From contig NZ_JBAPLU010000001.1 in assembly GCF_037083825.1 (NCBI RefSeq), forward strand, positions 62,001 through 126,000: 64,000 nt of DNA, read 5' to 3'. The DNA is from Klenkia sesuvii (GTDB taxonomy: Bacteria; Actinomycetota; Actinomycetes; Mycobacteriales; Geodermatophilaceae). Positions within the stretch are counted from its first letter, which is position 1. Every line of letters starts with the position of its first letter. Of this stretch, positions 34,828 to 43,063 are shown in pieces. The position numbers were made by a program, and so were the translations under genes. The notes under the pieces are model-generated. The model saw nothing but the letters and a program-made list of their open reading frames with translations, did no database searches and was not told the origin of the DNA.

Positions 34828-35988
34828 ATGAGCGACAGGGAGGTCCGAGCAGAGCTCGAGGACGCGCTCGTCCGGCGGCTGCAGCGGCTCCCCCGCGACG
34901 CCCCCGACCTGGGCGCGGACGTGCGGGCCACCCAGCGCGCGCGGCTGGTGGCGATGGCCGCCGTCCGCGAGCCCGCGGTCCGCTCGCCGGAGCCGGCGCC
35001 CTCGTGGTGGCGCCGGGCGCTGGCTGCCCGGTCCGCCGACGTGGTGCCGCCGCGCTGGCGCACCCGGGTCACGGCGGGGCTGGTCGGCGCGGCGATGTCG
35101 GTGGGAGCCCTGTCGGGGTTGGTGGCGGTGGCCCAGGACGCCGAGCCCGGCGACCTCCTCTACGGCCTGAAGCGGGGCAGCGAGCAGACCCAGCTGGCGC
35201 TGGCCGCGGACACCGAACGGGGGTTGACCCTGCTGGGCTTCGCCACGACGCGCCTGCAGGAGCTGCAGGCGCTCACCGGGTCCGACGCAGGGGCCCAGCC
35301 GGTCGCCGCGGCGCCGGGCCGGTCGGTCGCCGCCGCCCCCGATGCCGGGACCGTCGTCGACGTGCTGGACACCATGGACGAGCAGACCACCGAGGGGACC
35401 TCGGCGCTGACGACGACGGCGGTGCCGGCGCGCGACACCGCCGCGCTGACCACCCTCGTCGGGTGGGCCCAGCAGCAACGGGCGGGGCTGGTGGGGCTCG
35501 ACGTACCGGTCGGCGCCGAGCAGGCGGTGGCCGACTCGCTCGACCTCGTCGACCAGGTGGCCGCGCGGGGGGCTGGTCTACAGGCGTCGCTGGCCTGCTC
35601 CGACGGCGCAGCCGACGCCGGCCGCGACTCGCTGGGCCCGGTGCCCGGTGCGTGCCTGCCAGCCCCCTCCCCCGCGCCGACCGCGGCGCCCTCCACCGGT
35701 GCGCCGGCGACCCCCGCCCCGGGCAGCACGGCAGCGCCGGCCCCGACGACGGGCCCGGCGCCGGCGTCGACGAGCACCGCCGCGAGCACGCCGGCGGCGA
35801 GGCCGACCGGCGGCGGGGCCGCCACCACCGCACCGGGGGTGCCGGGGGTCCCCGGAGCACCCGGAGTGCCGACCGTGCCGCTGCCCACGTCGGCGCCGAC
35901 CACGACCCCCGGGCCGCTGATCGAGGTCCCGCTCCCACTGCCGTCGACCACCATCTGCGTCGGCGGGCTGATCTGCGTGGGCGACTGA
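34828..35988 (+). CDS. DUF5667 membrane protein, RsbN-like anti-sigma factor
   Basis: 386 aa: an N-terminal cytoplasmic part (1-80) starting REVRAELEDALVRRL, one membrane helix (about 81-102), a DUF5667 segment with EPGDLLYGLKRGSEQTQLA, and an extracytoplasmic Pro/Ala/Thr-rich tail of more than 100 residues. In Streptomyces the DUF5667 protein RsbN binds and silences BldN and is encoded next to it. Order, spacing and architecture match. The long secreted tail suggests an outer signal-sensing or wall-spanning part. Confidence 0.82.
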   Translation: MSDREVRAELEDALVRRLQRLPRDAPDLGADVRATQRARLVAMAAVREPAVRSPEPAPSWWRRALAARSADVVPPRWRTRVTAGLVGAAMSVGALSGLVAVAQDAEPGDLLYGLKRGSEQTQLALAADTERGLTLLGFATTRLQELQALTGSDAGAQPVAAAPGRSVAAAPDAGTVVDVLDTMDEQTTEGTSALTTTAVPARDTAALTTLVGWAQQQRAGLVGLDVPVGAEQAVADSLDLVDQVAARGAGLQASLACSDGAADAGRDSLGPVPGACLPAPSPAPTAAPSTGAPATPAPGSTAAPAPTTGPAPASTSTAASTPAARPTGGGAATTAPGVPGVPGAPGVPTVPLPTSAPTTTPGPLIEVPLPLPSTTICVGGLICVGD

Positions 35989-36022
35989 CCCTCCACCGGG
36001 GCGTGGGCCTACGGTTCTCCCC

Positions 36023-36724
36023 GTGCCCGACGCCGTCCGCTCCCCGGGGACACCCACGTCCGGCGTCGTCCTGGTCACCGGCGCCGCCCGGGCCACCAGC
36101 ATCGCGGCCGGCATCGTGCCGAGGTTGCGCGCGGACGGGTGGACGGTGGCGACCAGCGACCTGCACGACAGCGACCACGACGCCGACCTCGCCTCGGCGA
36201 CGGCGCCGCAGGAGCTGCTGGACGCGGTGGTGGCCGCGCACGGGCCGGTGCGGGCGCTGGTGCTCAGCCATGCCCACTGCGTCGAGTCCGGGGTGCTGGA
36301 CACGACGGCCGAGAGCTTCGACCGGCACGTGGCGGTCAACGCCCGGGCCACCCTCCTGCTGATCGCGGCGTTCGCGCGGCAGGTGCCCGACGGCGGCGGC
36401 GCGGTGGTGGCGCTGACCAGTGACCACACGACCGGCAACCTGCCGTACGGGTCGTCGAAGGGGGCGCTCGACCGGATCGTGGTGTCGGCGGCGCGGGAGC
36501 TGGGCCCGCGGGGCATCTCGGCGAACGTGCTGAATCCGGGGCCGGTGGACACCGGCTGGATGGACGACGAGCTGCGGGCGTCCTTGGTGCCGCACCACCC
36601 CCTGGGCCGGCTGGGCACGCCGACCGACATCGCCGGGGTCGTGTCGTTCCTGCTGTCGCCCGAGGGACGGTGGATCTCCGGTCAGCTCCTGCAGGCCGAC
36701 GGCGGCTTCTCGGCGCGCTACTGA
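36023..36724 (+). CDS. SDR-family oxidoreductase with atypical nucleotide loop
   Basis: 233-aa short-chain dehydrogenase fold. The catalytic YGSSK and the downstream NVLNPGPVDTGWM and GQLLQADGG segments are good. The nucleotide loop reads TGAARATSIA, where the classical TGxxxGxG glycine is replaced, and NAG is missing (LVLSHAH instead). Cofactor use may be changed or lost. The GTG follows a TACGGT box by seven bases, so it is likely leaderless. No pathway partner is adjacent. Confidence 0.8.
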   Translation: MPDAVRSPGTPTSGVVLVTGAARATSIAAGIVPRLRADGWTVATSDLHDSDHDADLASATAPQELLDAVVAAHGPVRALVLSHAHCVESGVLDTTAESFDRHVAVNARATLLLIAAFARQVPDGGGAVVALTSDHTTGNLPYGSSKGALDRIVVSAARELGPRGISANVLNPGPVDTGWMDDELRASLVPHHPLGRLGTPTDIAGVVSFLLSPEGRWISGQLLQADGGFSARY

Positions 36725-36804
36725 CCGGGGCCGGTGGTCGCCCGGGCGCGCCGCCGGCCTGCCCGCCGCGCCGGGGTGGTCCGCGGCGCGCGGCCGTCCG
36801 CCGC

Positions 36805-38772
36805 TCAGAAGGGCGGTGGGTCCGCGGCCGGGTCGTGGGGTGGGGGTGCGAGGAGGTCGAGGACGCCGTCGGCGGCCGGTGGCCGGGTGCTGCGGGTGGT
36901 GCCGCCGGGGGTGGTGACGTGCAGGGTGCCGTCGGGGTCGAGGCGGAAGGCCCAGCCGGGGGCGTGGGTCTTGAGCAGGTGGTGGCGTCGGCAGAGCATG
37001 ACCAGGTTGCGGACGCAGGTCTTCCCGCCGCGTGCGGGGTTGTGGTGGTCGTAGGGGACGACGTGGTCGGCGTCGGCGTGCAGGGCGGTCTGGCGGCAGC
37101 CGGGGAAGCGGCAGTGCCGGTCGCGGGCGCGCAGGTACCGGTACTGGGCGGCTGTGGGGCGGTAGGCGGTGGTGGCGGGTGGTGGTCCCAGCCCGGCGCC
37201 GGCCCGGGCGGCGGCTTCGAGCTCGTGCGGTGTGGCCACGGCCAGCAGTCGACGTCCGGGGCCGGTGACGGTGAACGTCAGGTGCCCGCCGACGGGGTGG
37301 GTGAGCCCGAGGGCGTCGATGCGGCGCAGCAGTTCGCGGACGGCAGCCGGGCTGATGGGCATCCTGTCGACGTCGGCGACCTGGGAGCCGCCGGCGGGCA
37401 CACCTGTCCCCCGGAGCCGGTGGCCCGGTCTGCGCGAACCTGTCCCGGCAACGTCGGCCGGCTCCTCGGTGGCCAGGTCATCGGTGGCCATGTCCTCGGC
37501 GGCCCGGTCCTCGGCGGCCAGGTCCTCGGCGGCCAGGTCCTCGGCGGCCAGGTCCTCGGCGGCCAGGTCCTCGGCGGCCAGGTCCTCGGCGGCCAGGTCC
37601 TCGGCGGCCAGGTCCTCGGCGGCCAGGTCCTCGGCGGCCAGGTCCTGGGCGGCCATGTCCTGTGCGGCGGGTCCTTCGGTGTCGGCCTCGGCCTGGGCTC
37701 CCCCCGTCGTGGTCCCTTCGGGGACGGTGCCGTTGAGGTCTGCTGACTCGCTGGTGGAGATCAGGTCGTCGAGGTCGGGCAGCAGCAGGTCGGCGAGGTC
37801 GGCGTTGACCGTCACGTGGGTCACCGCCGGGTCCCGGGCCTCCCACGGGCGCATGATCAACGTCAGGACGACCGCGATGCGGATCTGGCCGATGGGTCGC
37901 TCGTCGCCATCGGCCTTCAGCGCCCTCGCGTAGGCGTTGACCTGGGCGCGGGCCAGTTCGAGGTCGGCGAGGTCGACGTGCAGCAGCCGCAGCTCACCCA
38001 ACCCGTCACCGGTGCCCACCACCACCACGTCGGCACCGCGCTTGCTGATCTCCCGCCGCCGGTCAGCCGCCGCCGAATCGGCAGCGATGAGCGCGGCGAC
38101 CAGCCGGTCGTGCAGCGCCGACGGGCCGCACCCGCGCTCGGCCCAGCCCACCCCGCAGGCGGCCAGGGCGGCGACGACCCCGTCCTCGACCGGGCCACCC
38201 CAGGAGGCGGCCTGGTGCTTGAGCGCCCGCACGATCGCCCGCGCCCGCGACTCATCGATGCGCCCATCGGCCAGCGCATGCCACACCCCGGGCAACTGCC
38301 GCACCAGCGTCAGGGCGTGGTCGACGTGATGGCGGGTCGCCGGCACCGAGGCGCCCAGCAGCACCGCCACCTCCTCGGGCAGGAAGTCATCGGCGGCCTG
38401 CGCTGCGGCCTCCTCCGCTGCCTCCTGGTCGAGCAGGTCGGGGACCTCGCCACCGCTGCCGGCACGTGCCGTGGGGAGGAAGGGCAGCGGCCGGCGGGCG
38501 CCCAGGGTGGCCTTGCGCTCGATCAACCCCAGCTCGTAGGCCGCCAGCGACGAGCGTTGCCGGTGCACCGACGCCAGCTCCGCATCCAGTTCCGCCCCGT
38601 CCAGCCCGGCGGCCACCGCCAGAGCGGTCAACCGCGGCACCCCACCCCTGGCCACCGGCGGGTCCACCGGCGGGGTCTCGAGCGGGTCCACCGGCGGGGC
38701 AGCGGGCACGGCAGCGGGCGCGGCGAAGCGGGGGGACACCTCCACCCAGAACCGCCGGCCCGTCGTCGTCAT
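36805..38772 (-). CDS. DUF222 / HNH endonuclease domain protein with repeat linker
   Basis: 655 aa. The DUF222 domain spans about 60-360. It is followed by an acidic linker with consecutive A-E-D-L-A repeats (about 370-440) and a C-terminal HNH nuclease with CRFPGC, DADHVVPY and CRRHH. DUF222-HNH proteins are numerous in high-GC actinobacteria and some behave as mobile families; their role is unclear. I chose ATG 38772 (MTTTGRR). The frame continues upstream without similarity. No intein, intron or IS ends are seen around it. Confidence 0.85.
   Translation of the reverse strand: MTTTGRRFWVEVSPRFAAPAAVPAAPPVDPLETPPVDPPVARGGVPRLTALAVAAGLDGAELDAELASVHRQRSSLAAYELGLIERKATLGARRPLPFLPTARAGSGGEVPDLLDQEAAEEAAAQAADDFLPEEVAVLLGASVPATRHHVDHALTLVRQLPGVWHALADGRIDESRARAIVRALKHQAASWGGPVEDGVVAALAACGVGWAERGCGPSALHDRLVAALIAADSAAADRRREISKRGADVVVVGTGDGLGELRLLHVDLADLELARAQVNAYARALKADGDERPIGQIRIAVVLTLIMRPWEARDPAVTHVTVNADLADLLLPDLDDLISTSESADLNGTVPEGTTTGGAQAEADTEGPAAQDMAAQDLAAEDLAAEDLAAEDLAAEDLAAEDLAAEDLAAEDLAAEDLAAEDRAAEDMATDDLATEEPADVAGTGSRRPGHRLRGTGVPAGGSQVADVDRMPISPAAVRELLRRIDALGLTHPVGGHLTFTVTGPGRRLLAVATPHELEAAARAGAGLGPPPATTAYRPTAAQYRYLRARDRHCRFPGCRQTALHADADHVVPYDHHNPARGGKTCVRNLVMLCRRHHLLKTHAPGWAFRLDPDGTLHVTTPGGTTRSTRPPAADGVLDLLAPPPHDPAADPPPF
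37480..37665. repeat. 15-bp in-frame tandem repeat in the HNH gene
   Basis: The unit GGCCAGGTCCTCGGC is present in eight perfect consecutive copies at 37516-37635, with four or so degenerate copies on either side. Each unit encodes A-E-D-L-A on the minus strand, so copy-number change alters linker length by five residues without breaking the frame. Confidence 0.9.
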
Positions 38773-38996
38773 GCAGCCATTCGACCAGGAGGGTCTGACA
38801 GGAACGGGGCCAGAACAAGGGGTGTGAGCAGGAAATTCTCTGCTCTGGAATGCGCGCGGAGGGTGGGCGGGGCACCGGCGCCGGTGTGCCGGCCGGATGG
38901 GCCCGTGGCCCACCGCCCGGGGCCGGCCCCGCCCAGCGGTTAGGGTCGGGCACGCCGGGTCGGGGCCGGCGCGGCGTCGAGACGAGGGGGCCACGA

Positions 38997-39911
38997 GTGG
39001 TTCGAGTGCCGTTCCGCGGTCGCCGCGCGCGCACCCCGGGTGACCTGGAGGACGAGGAGACCCGCGCGCTCGTCGCAGGCGTCGCCTCGGCTGCCGCGGC
39101 CGAGGTGGACACGCCGCCCGCCGTCCAGCCCGACCACACCGCCGCCGCGTTCTTCGACTGCGACAACACGATGATGATGGGCGCGTCGCTGTTCTGGTTC
39201 GCCCGCGGCCTGGCCGCGCGCAAGTACTTCACCGGCCGCGACGTCGCCTCCTTCATCTGGCAGCAGGCGAAGTTCCGGGTGGCCGGCACGGAGTCCGCCG
39301 TGGACATGCACACCGTGCGGGACAACGCCCTGGCGTTCATCGCCGGCCGCTCGGTCGAGGAGATCTCCAGCGCTGGCGAGGAGATCTACGACGAGCTCAT
39401 GGCCGACCGCATCTGGGCCGGCACCCGCGTCCTCGCCCAGCAGCACCTCGACGCCGGCCAGCGCGTCTGGCTCGTGACCGCCACCCCGATCGAGCTGGCG
39501 TCGGTCATCGCGCGCCGGCTGGGCCTCACCGGCGCCCTGGGCACCGTGTCGGAGATCGTCGACGGCAAGTACACCGGCCGCCTGGTCGGCGAGATGATGC
39601 ACCACGAGGCGAAGGCGCAGGCCGTGCGGGCGCTGGCCGAGCGGGAGGGCTTGGACCTCACCCGCTGCACCGCCTACAGCGACTCGTCCAACGACCTGCC
39701 CATGCTGTCGCTGGTGGGCACCGCCGTCGCGGTCAACCCCGACGCCGAGCTCAAGGCCGTCGCCCGCTCGCGCGGTTGGCTGGTCAAGGACTTCCGCACC
39801 GGCCGCAAGGCCGCCCGCATCGGCGTCCCGACGCTGGGCGCCGCGGCCCTGGGCGGCGGCGCGGTGACCGGCCTGCTGGCCCTGCGCCGGCGCAACCGCT
39901 GGCCGTTCTGA
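38997..39911 (+). CDS. HAD-IB family hydrolase (SerB-like)
   Basis: 304 aa. HAD motif I is FFDCDNTMM (Asp nucleophile; DxDN rather than the common DxDG), motif II is in VTATPIE, and motifs III/IV follow in YSDSSNDLPML. The C-terminus has a short hydrophobic stretch and basic tail, suggesting membrane association. The nearby convergent PlsC-like gene suggests phospholipid or phosphatidate metabolism, as in the mycobacterial Rv0505c-type protein, but phosphoserine phosphatase is possible. A TAGGGT box lies at 38941, giving a leader of about 45 nt. Confidence 0.82.
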   Translation: MVRVPFRGRRARTPGDLEDEETRALVAGVASAAAAEVDTPPAVQPDHTAAAFFDCDNTMMMGASLFWFARGLAARKYFTGRDVASFIWQQAKFRVAGTESAVDMHTVRDNALAFIAGRSVEEISSAGEEIYDELMADRIWAGTRVLAQQHLDAGQRVWLVTATPIELASVIARRLGLTGALGTVSEIVDGKYTGRLVGEMMHHEAKAQAVRALAEREGLDLTRCTAYSDSSNDLPMLSLVGTAVAVNPDAELKAVARSRGWLVKDFRTGRKAARIGVPTLGAAALGGGAVTGLLALRRRNRWPF

Positions 39912-39933
39912 CCCGCCCCGACCCAGCGCGGGG

Positions 39934-40845
39934 TCAGCTGAAGACCGAGCGACGCTGCAGCAGCAGCTGGTAGAGCGACTGCTGGATGGTCTCGCGCACC
40001 TGGTCGGTGAGGTTGAAGACCAGCATCGGGTCGTCGGCCGCGGCCGGACCGTAGGACGCGGTCTCGATGGGCTCGCCGAAGGCGATGAACCACTTCGAGG
40101 GCAGCGGCACCGCACCGAGCGGACCCAGCAGCGGGAAGGTGGGCGTGATCGGCAGGTAGGGCAGCCCGAGGATGCGCGCCGCCGTCCGGGCGTTGCCGAT
40201 CATCGGGTAGATCTCCTCGGCCCCCACGATCGCGCACGGCAGGATCGGTGCCCCGGTGCGCAGCGCGGCGGTGACGAACCCGCCCCGGCCGAACCGCTGC
40301 AGCGTGTAGCGCTCGCTGAACGGCTTGCCGATGCCCTTGAACCCCTCGGGGAAGACCCCGACCAGCTCGCCTTCGGTCAGCAGCCGCTCGGCGTCCTCGT
40401 TGCACGCCAGCGTCGCCCCCAGCTTGCGGGCCATCGCACCCACGAACGGGTACTGAAACACCAGGTCGGCACCCAGCAGGCGGAAGCGGCGGGCGGCCGG
40501 GTGCTCGTCGTGCAGCGCGACGGTGGTCATGAGCGCGTCGAGCGGCAGGGTGCCCGAGTGGTTGGCCACGACCAGGGCGCCCCCGACGTCGGGCACGTTC
40601 TCCAGGCCCTGCACCTCGACCCGGAACCACTTCTGGAACAGCGGGCGCAGCACCGGCATGAGCAGGTGGTCGGCCAGGTCGGGGTCGAAGCCGAACTCGT
40701 CGGTCTCGTACTCGCCGGTGAGCCGTCGGCGCAGGAAGTCCAACCCCCCGGCCAGCTGCGCCTCCCACCCGGGCGTGGGCGTGGCCGCCCCGCTCGGCTC
40801 GTCGGGCCCGTCGGGGTGCAGCCGGATGACCCGCGCCTCAGGCAT
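39934..40845 (-). CDS. PlsC-like 1-acyl-glycerol-phosphate acyltransferase family protein
   Basis: 303-aa lysophospholipid acyltransferase fold. The catalytic NHSGTLPLD (HX4D) and the substrate-binding VFPEGFKG are present, with a later PILPCAIVGAEE block. It acylates a glycerophosphate or related membrane lipid precursor at the inner membrane face. It overlaps the epimerase gene by eight bases and matches the Rv0502 position next to galE2 in mycobacteria. Confidence 0.88.
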   Translation of the reverse strand: MPEARVIRLHPDGPDEPSGAATPTPGWEAQLAGGLDFLRRRLTGEYETDEFGFDPDLADHLLMPVLRPLFQKWFRVEVQGLENVPDVGGALVVANHSGTLPLDALMTTVALHDEHPAARRFRLLGADLVFQYPFVGAMARKLGATLACNEDAERLLTEGELVGVFPEGFKGIGKPFSERYTLQRFGRGGFVTAALRTGAPILPCAIVGAEEIYPMIGNARTAARILGLPYLPITPTFPLLGPLGAVPLPSKWFIAFGEPIETASYGPAAADDPMLVFNLTDQVRETIQQSLYQLLLQRRSVFS

Positions 40846-41950
40846 CGCGCACCGCCCGCAGCCCGGTCACCCGCGGCTCCTCGGGCCGCGCCGTGACCGA
40901 CCCCAACGCGCCGACCAGACCGGCCGCCCGGCCGGCGAGGGAGCCCGCCGTGGACAGCAGGGCACCGACGGCGCGGGGGTCGACGACCGGGACGACGGTG
41001 CGCCCGTAGTCGGCCAGCGCCTCGGCGGTGGTGTAGCGCGGCGTGTAGCCGAACTCCTCGCGCAGCACGCGGGTGTCCACGACCCGGCCGAAGTTCAGGA
41101 AGCGCAGCTGCTCGGGCGAGTAGTCGGTGATGCGCGCCTGCCGGGTCAACCGGCCCAGCGGCGCCATGGCCTGCTCAGGCAGCGGCAGCGGGACCCGGCC
41201 GAGGCGACGGATGGCCTGCGAGAGCAGCACCGTGCCCTGCGCGCCGACGTTGACCGTCCCGGTGAACTCGCCGGTGGTGGCCTTGGCCAGGACGGCGACC
41301 GCGTCGTCCTCGTGGAGGAGCTGGACGCGGGCGTCGAACCCCAGTGCCGTGGGGACGACGGGCAGGCGTAGGAAACCGGTGAGCAGGGAGTCGATGCGCG
41401 GGCCGATGAAGTTGGTGAAGCGCAGCACGGCGACGCCGACCTCGGGACGGCGGCGGGCGAAGGACCGGACGTAGCCCTCGATGTCGAGGCTGTCCTTGGC
41501 GAAGCCGCCACCGGGCACGCGGCGGGCCTGCATCGTCTCGGTGAACACGGCCGGGTCCCGGGGACTGGCCCCGTACACGGCGCTGGTGGACTTGAGCACC
41601 AACCGCCGCACGCTGGGCACCCGCTGGCAGGCCGCCAGCAGCTGCATCGTGCCGATGACGTTGAGCTCCTTCATCGACGTGCGGCCGCCGCTCCCCCCGG
41701 GGGTGGAGCTGATGTTCATGTGCACGACGGTGTCGACCCCGGCCGCGGCGATGACCTTGCTGATCAGCGGGTTGCGGATGTCGGCGCGCACGAACTCGGT
41801 ACGACCGAGGCGACGCATCACCTCGGGGCGGGGGGGAACCGTGTCCACCCCCAGGACCCGCTCGACGGAGGGGTCCGCGGCGAGCTCGGCCGCCAGCGCA
41901 CCGCCCAACCACCGGCTCACACCGGTGACGAGGACGACCGCGGGCGGCAC
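40838..41950 (-). CDS. NAD-dependent epimerase/dehydratase family protein
   Basis: 370-aa extended SDR. The Rossmann start is VLVTGVSRWLGGALA, with VVHMNISS and a KSTSAVYG segment; the usual YxxxK is not clear (AVYGASPRD and later DIEGYVRSF), so its catalytic status is uncertain. The C-terminal 100 residues are variable and end Arg/Ala-rich. It corresponds in position to mycobacterial Rv0501 (galE2). Its stop overlaps the acyltransferase start. Confidence 0.82.
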   Translation of the reverse strand: MPPAVVLVTGVSRWLGGALAAELAADPSVERVLGVDTVPPRPEVMRRLGRTEFVRADIRNPLISKVIAAAGVDTVVHMNISSTPGGSGGRTSMKELNVIGTMQLLAACQRVPSVRRLVLKSTSAVYGASPRDPAVFTETMQARRVPGGGFAKDSLDIEGYVRSFARRRPEVGVAVLRFTNFIGPRIDSLLTGFLRLPVVPTALGFDARVQLLHEDDAVAVLAKATTGEFTGTVNVGAQGTVLLSQAIRRLGRVPLPLPEQAMAPLGRLTRQARITDYSPEQLRFLNFGRVVDTRVLREEFGYTPRYTTAEALADYGRTVVPVVDPRAVGALLSTAGSLAGRAAGLVGALGSVTARPEEPRVTGLRAVRDA

Positions 41951-41960
41951 GAGCGTCAGC

Positions 41961-42059
41961 TCACTTCTTGTTGCGACGCTGGACGCGCGTCTTCTTGAGC
42001 AGCTTGCGGTGCTTCTTCTTAGCCATCCGCTTGCGGCGCTTCTTGATGACCGAACCCAT
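41961..42059 (-). CDS. 30S ribosomal protein bS22 (AURKAIP1/COX24 domain)
   Basis: A 32-residue, strongly basic protein beginning MGSVIKKRRKRMAKKKHRK, too short for usual ORF cut-offs. The sequence matches bS22, a small ribosomal protein of actinobacteria found near the decoding centre and intersubunit bridges. GGGAG lies eight bases before the ATG. It lies between the epimerase and BldC-like genes, exactly as in mycobacteria (Rv0500B). Confidence 0.93.
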   Translation of the reverse strand: MGSVIKKRRKRMAKKKHRKLLKKTRVQRRNKK

Positions 42060-42362
42060 GGTGATGCTCCCGACTCGAGGTCGCGCAGGGCCGGGCCGCC
42101 GACCGGAGGTCAGGCCGGGCACCGCGCGAGGGTGTTCAGCTCGTGTGCGCCGGACCCCCGACAGCGGAGGCTCGACGCTCAGCGGTCGAGACTACCTGGT
42201 GGCCGGGCGGAGCGGCTCGCTCGCAGGGGCAGGAGCCGTGCGGGGCCGGCGGCCGGGGTCGTCCTCCCGGGGAGCCGCCGCCGGTGACCCGACGGCGGCG
42301 ACCCCGTGCGGAGGGTGCTGCTGTGCTGTGCAGTTCACTGCTGGTGGAACAGGTGACGCGAT
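42060..42362. other. Non-coding stretch upstream of bS22
   Basis: No coding frame with actinobacterial codon pattern is visible on either strand. A minus-strand TAGTCT box near 42195 is the most likely -10 for the bS22 transcript and would give a leader of about 130 nt. The rest is GC-rich with short inverted repeats; nothing else could be identified. It ends at palindromic element copy B. Confidence 0.4.
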
Positions 42363-42428
42363 GGAACGGCCGCGTCGCAGGGTCCCTGGCCGCGCGCAGC
42401 GTGGCCTGGGGCGCGAGGAGGTCCTTCC
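42363..42428. repeat. Stop-adjacent palindromic element, copy B
   Basis: Same layout as copy A: GGAACGGCCGCGTCGCAGGG at the distal end, a variable GC-rich middle, and GAGGTCCTTC adjoining the TGA of the BldC-like gene. It is the most diverged of the four near the gene. Confidence 0.6.
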
Positions 42429-42767
42429 TCAGGCGATGTCGGTGTAGGCGTCGCGCAGGTAGTCCTGGACGGCGCGCTCGGGCACCCGGAAGGAGCGGCC
42501 GACGCGGACGGCGGAGAGCTCGCCGCCGTGCACCAGGCGGTACACGGTCATCTTGGAGACGCGCATCATCGCGGCGACCTCGGCGACGGTCAGGAAGGTG
42601 ACGGCCGAGCGCTGCGGCTGGGGAGCCAGCTGCCGGTTGACGGGGGCGGCGGCCGGGTGCGGAGCGGGCACCGGGCGGGCGACCGACTGGGCCGACACGG
42701 GGCGGCCGACCGGGCGCGGGCCGGGCTGGGCGGGGCGGACCTGGTAGGCGCGCTGGGGCATGGTCAT
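42429..42767 (-). CDS. BldC-like MerR/excisionase-type DNA-binding protein
   Basis: 112 aa. Residues about 55-105 form one MerR-type winged helix (FLTVAEVAAMMRVSKMTVYRLVHGGELSAVRVGRSFRVP), the fold of BldC, which coats DNA by head-to-tail multimers in Streptomyces. The first 54 residues are Pro/Ala/Arg-rich and absent from the 68-aa Streptomyces BldC. GGAGGAGA precedes ATG 42767. Corresponds in position to mycobacterial Rv0500A. Confidence 0.85.
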   Translation of the reverse strand: MTMPQRAYQVRPAQPGPRPVGRPVSAQSVARPVPAPHPAAAPVNRQLAPQPQRSAVTFLTVAEVAAMMRVSKMTVYRLVHGGELSAVRVGRSFRVPERAVQDYLRDAYTDIA

Positions 42768-43063
42768 CGTCGTTCTCCTCCGCTGGGGCGCGCATCGAGG
42801 CCGTCGGCTTCCCCACCGGCGGTCGGGTCACGTGCGTGCTGGGAGAAACGTTAGGGGTCTGCTGGGACAGAAGCGATGGGTGAAACGAACAGGCGGACCG
42901 GTCCGTCCTGGTCACTTGTCGACACGACTGACAGTGGTCGCTTGTTCACCGGCCGTCTCTGACATGTCGACACGGCGACACGGCGTCACAACGCCGTCAC
43001 ATCTCCCCAACAGCGACGCCCCGGAGTTGTGCAGTCACGCAGCGTAAGAATTCCTAGAAAATC
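42768..43063. promoter_or_regulatory. Upstream region of the BldC-like gene with GTCGACAC repeats
   Basis: About 296 bases without a gene. GTCGACACG occurs twice (42918-42926 and 42966-42974), about 48 bases apart. GACAC occurs at 42921, 42969 and 42977; GACAC is the WhiA recognition core in Streptomyces. The AT-richer end near proC (AGAATTCCTAGAAAATCT, around 43046-43063) is the only such stretch here. Likely holds the bldC-like promoter; the exact start was not identified. Confidence 0.4.

Noticed and set aside
37480..37665. CRISPR-like repeat array
   Set aside because: Units of 15 bp are contiguous with no spacers and are translated in frame.
38850..38996. N-terminal extension of the HAD hydrolase
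   Set aside because: The extension is Gly/Pro-rich, unlike the family, and would cross the TAGGGT promoter box; GTG 38997 has GAGGGGG upstream.
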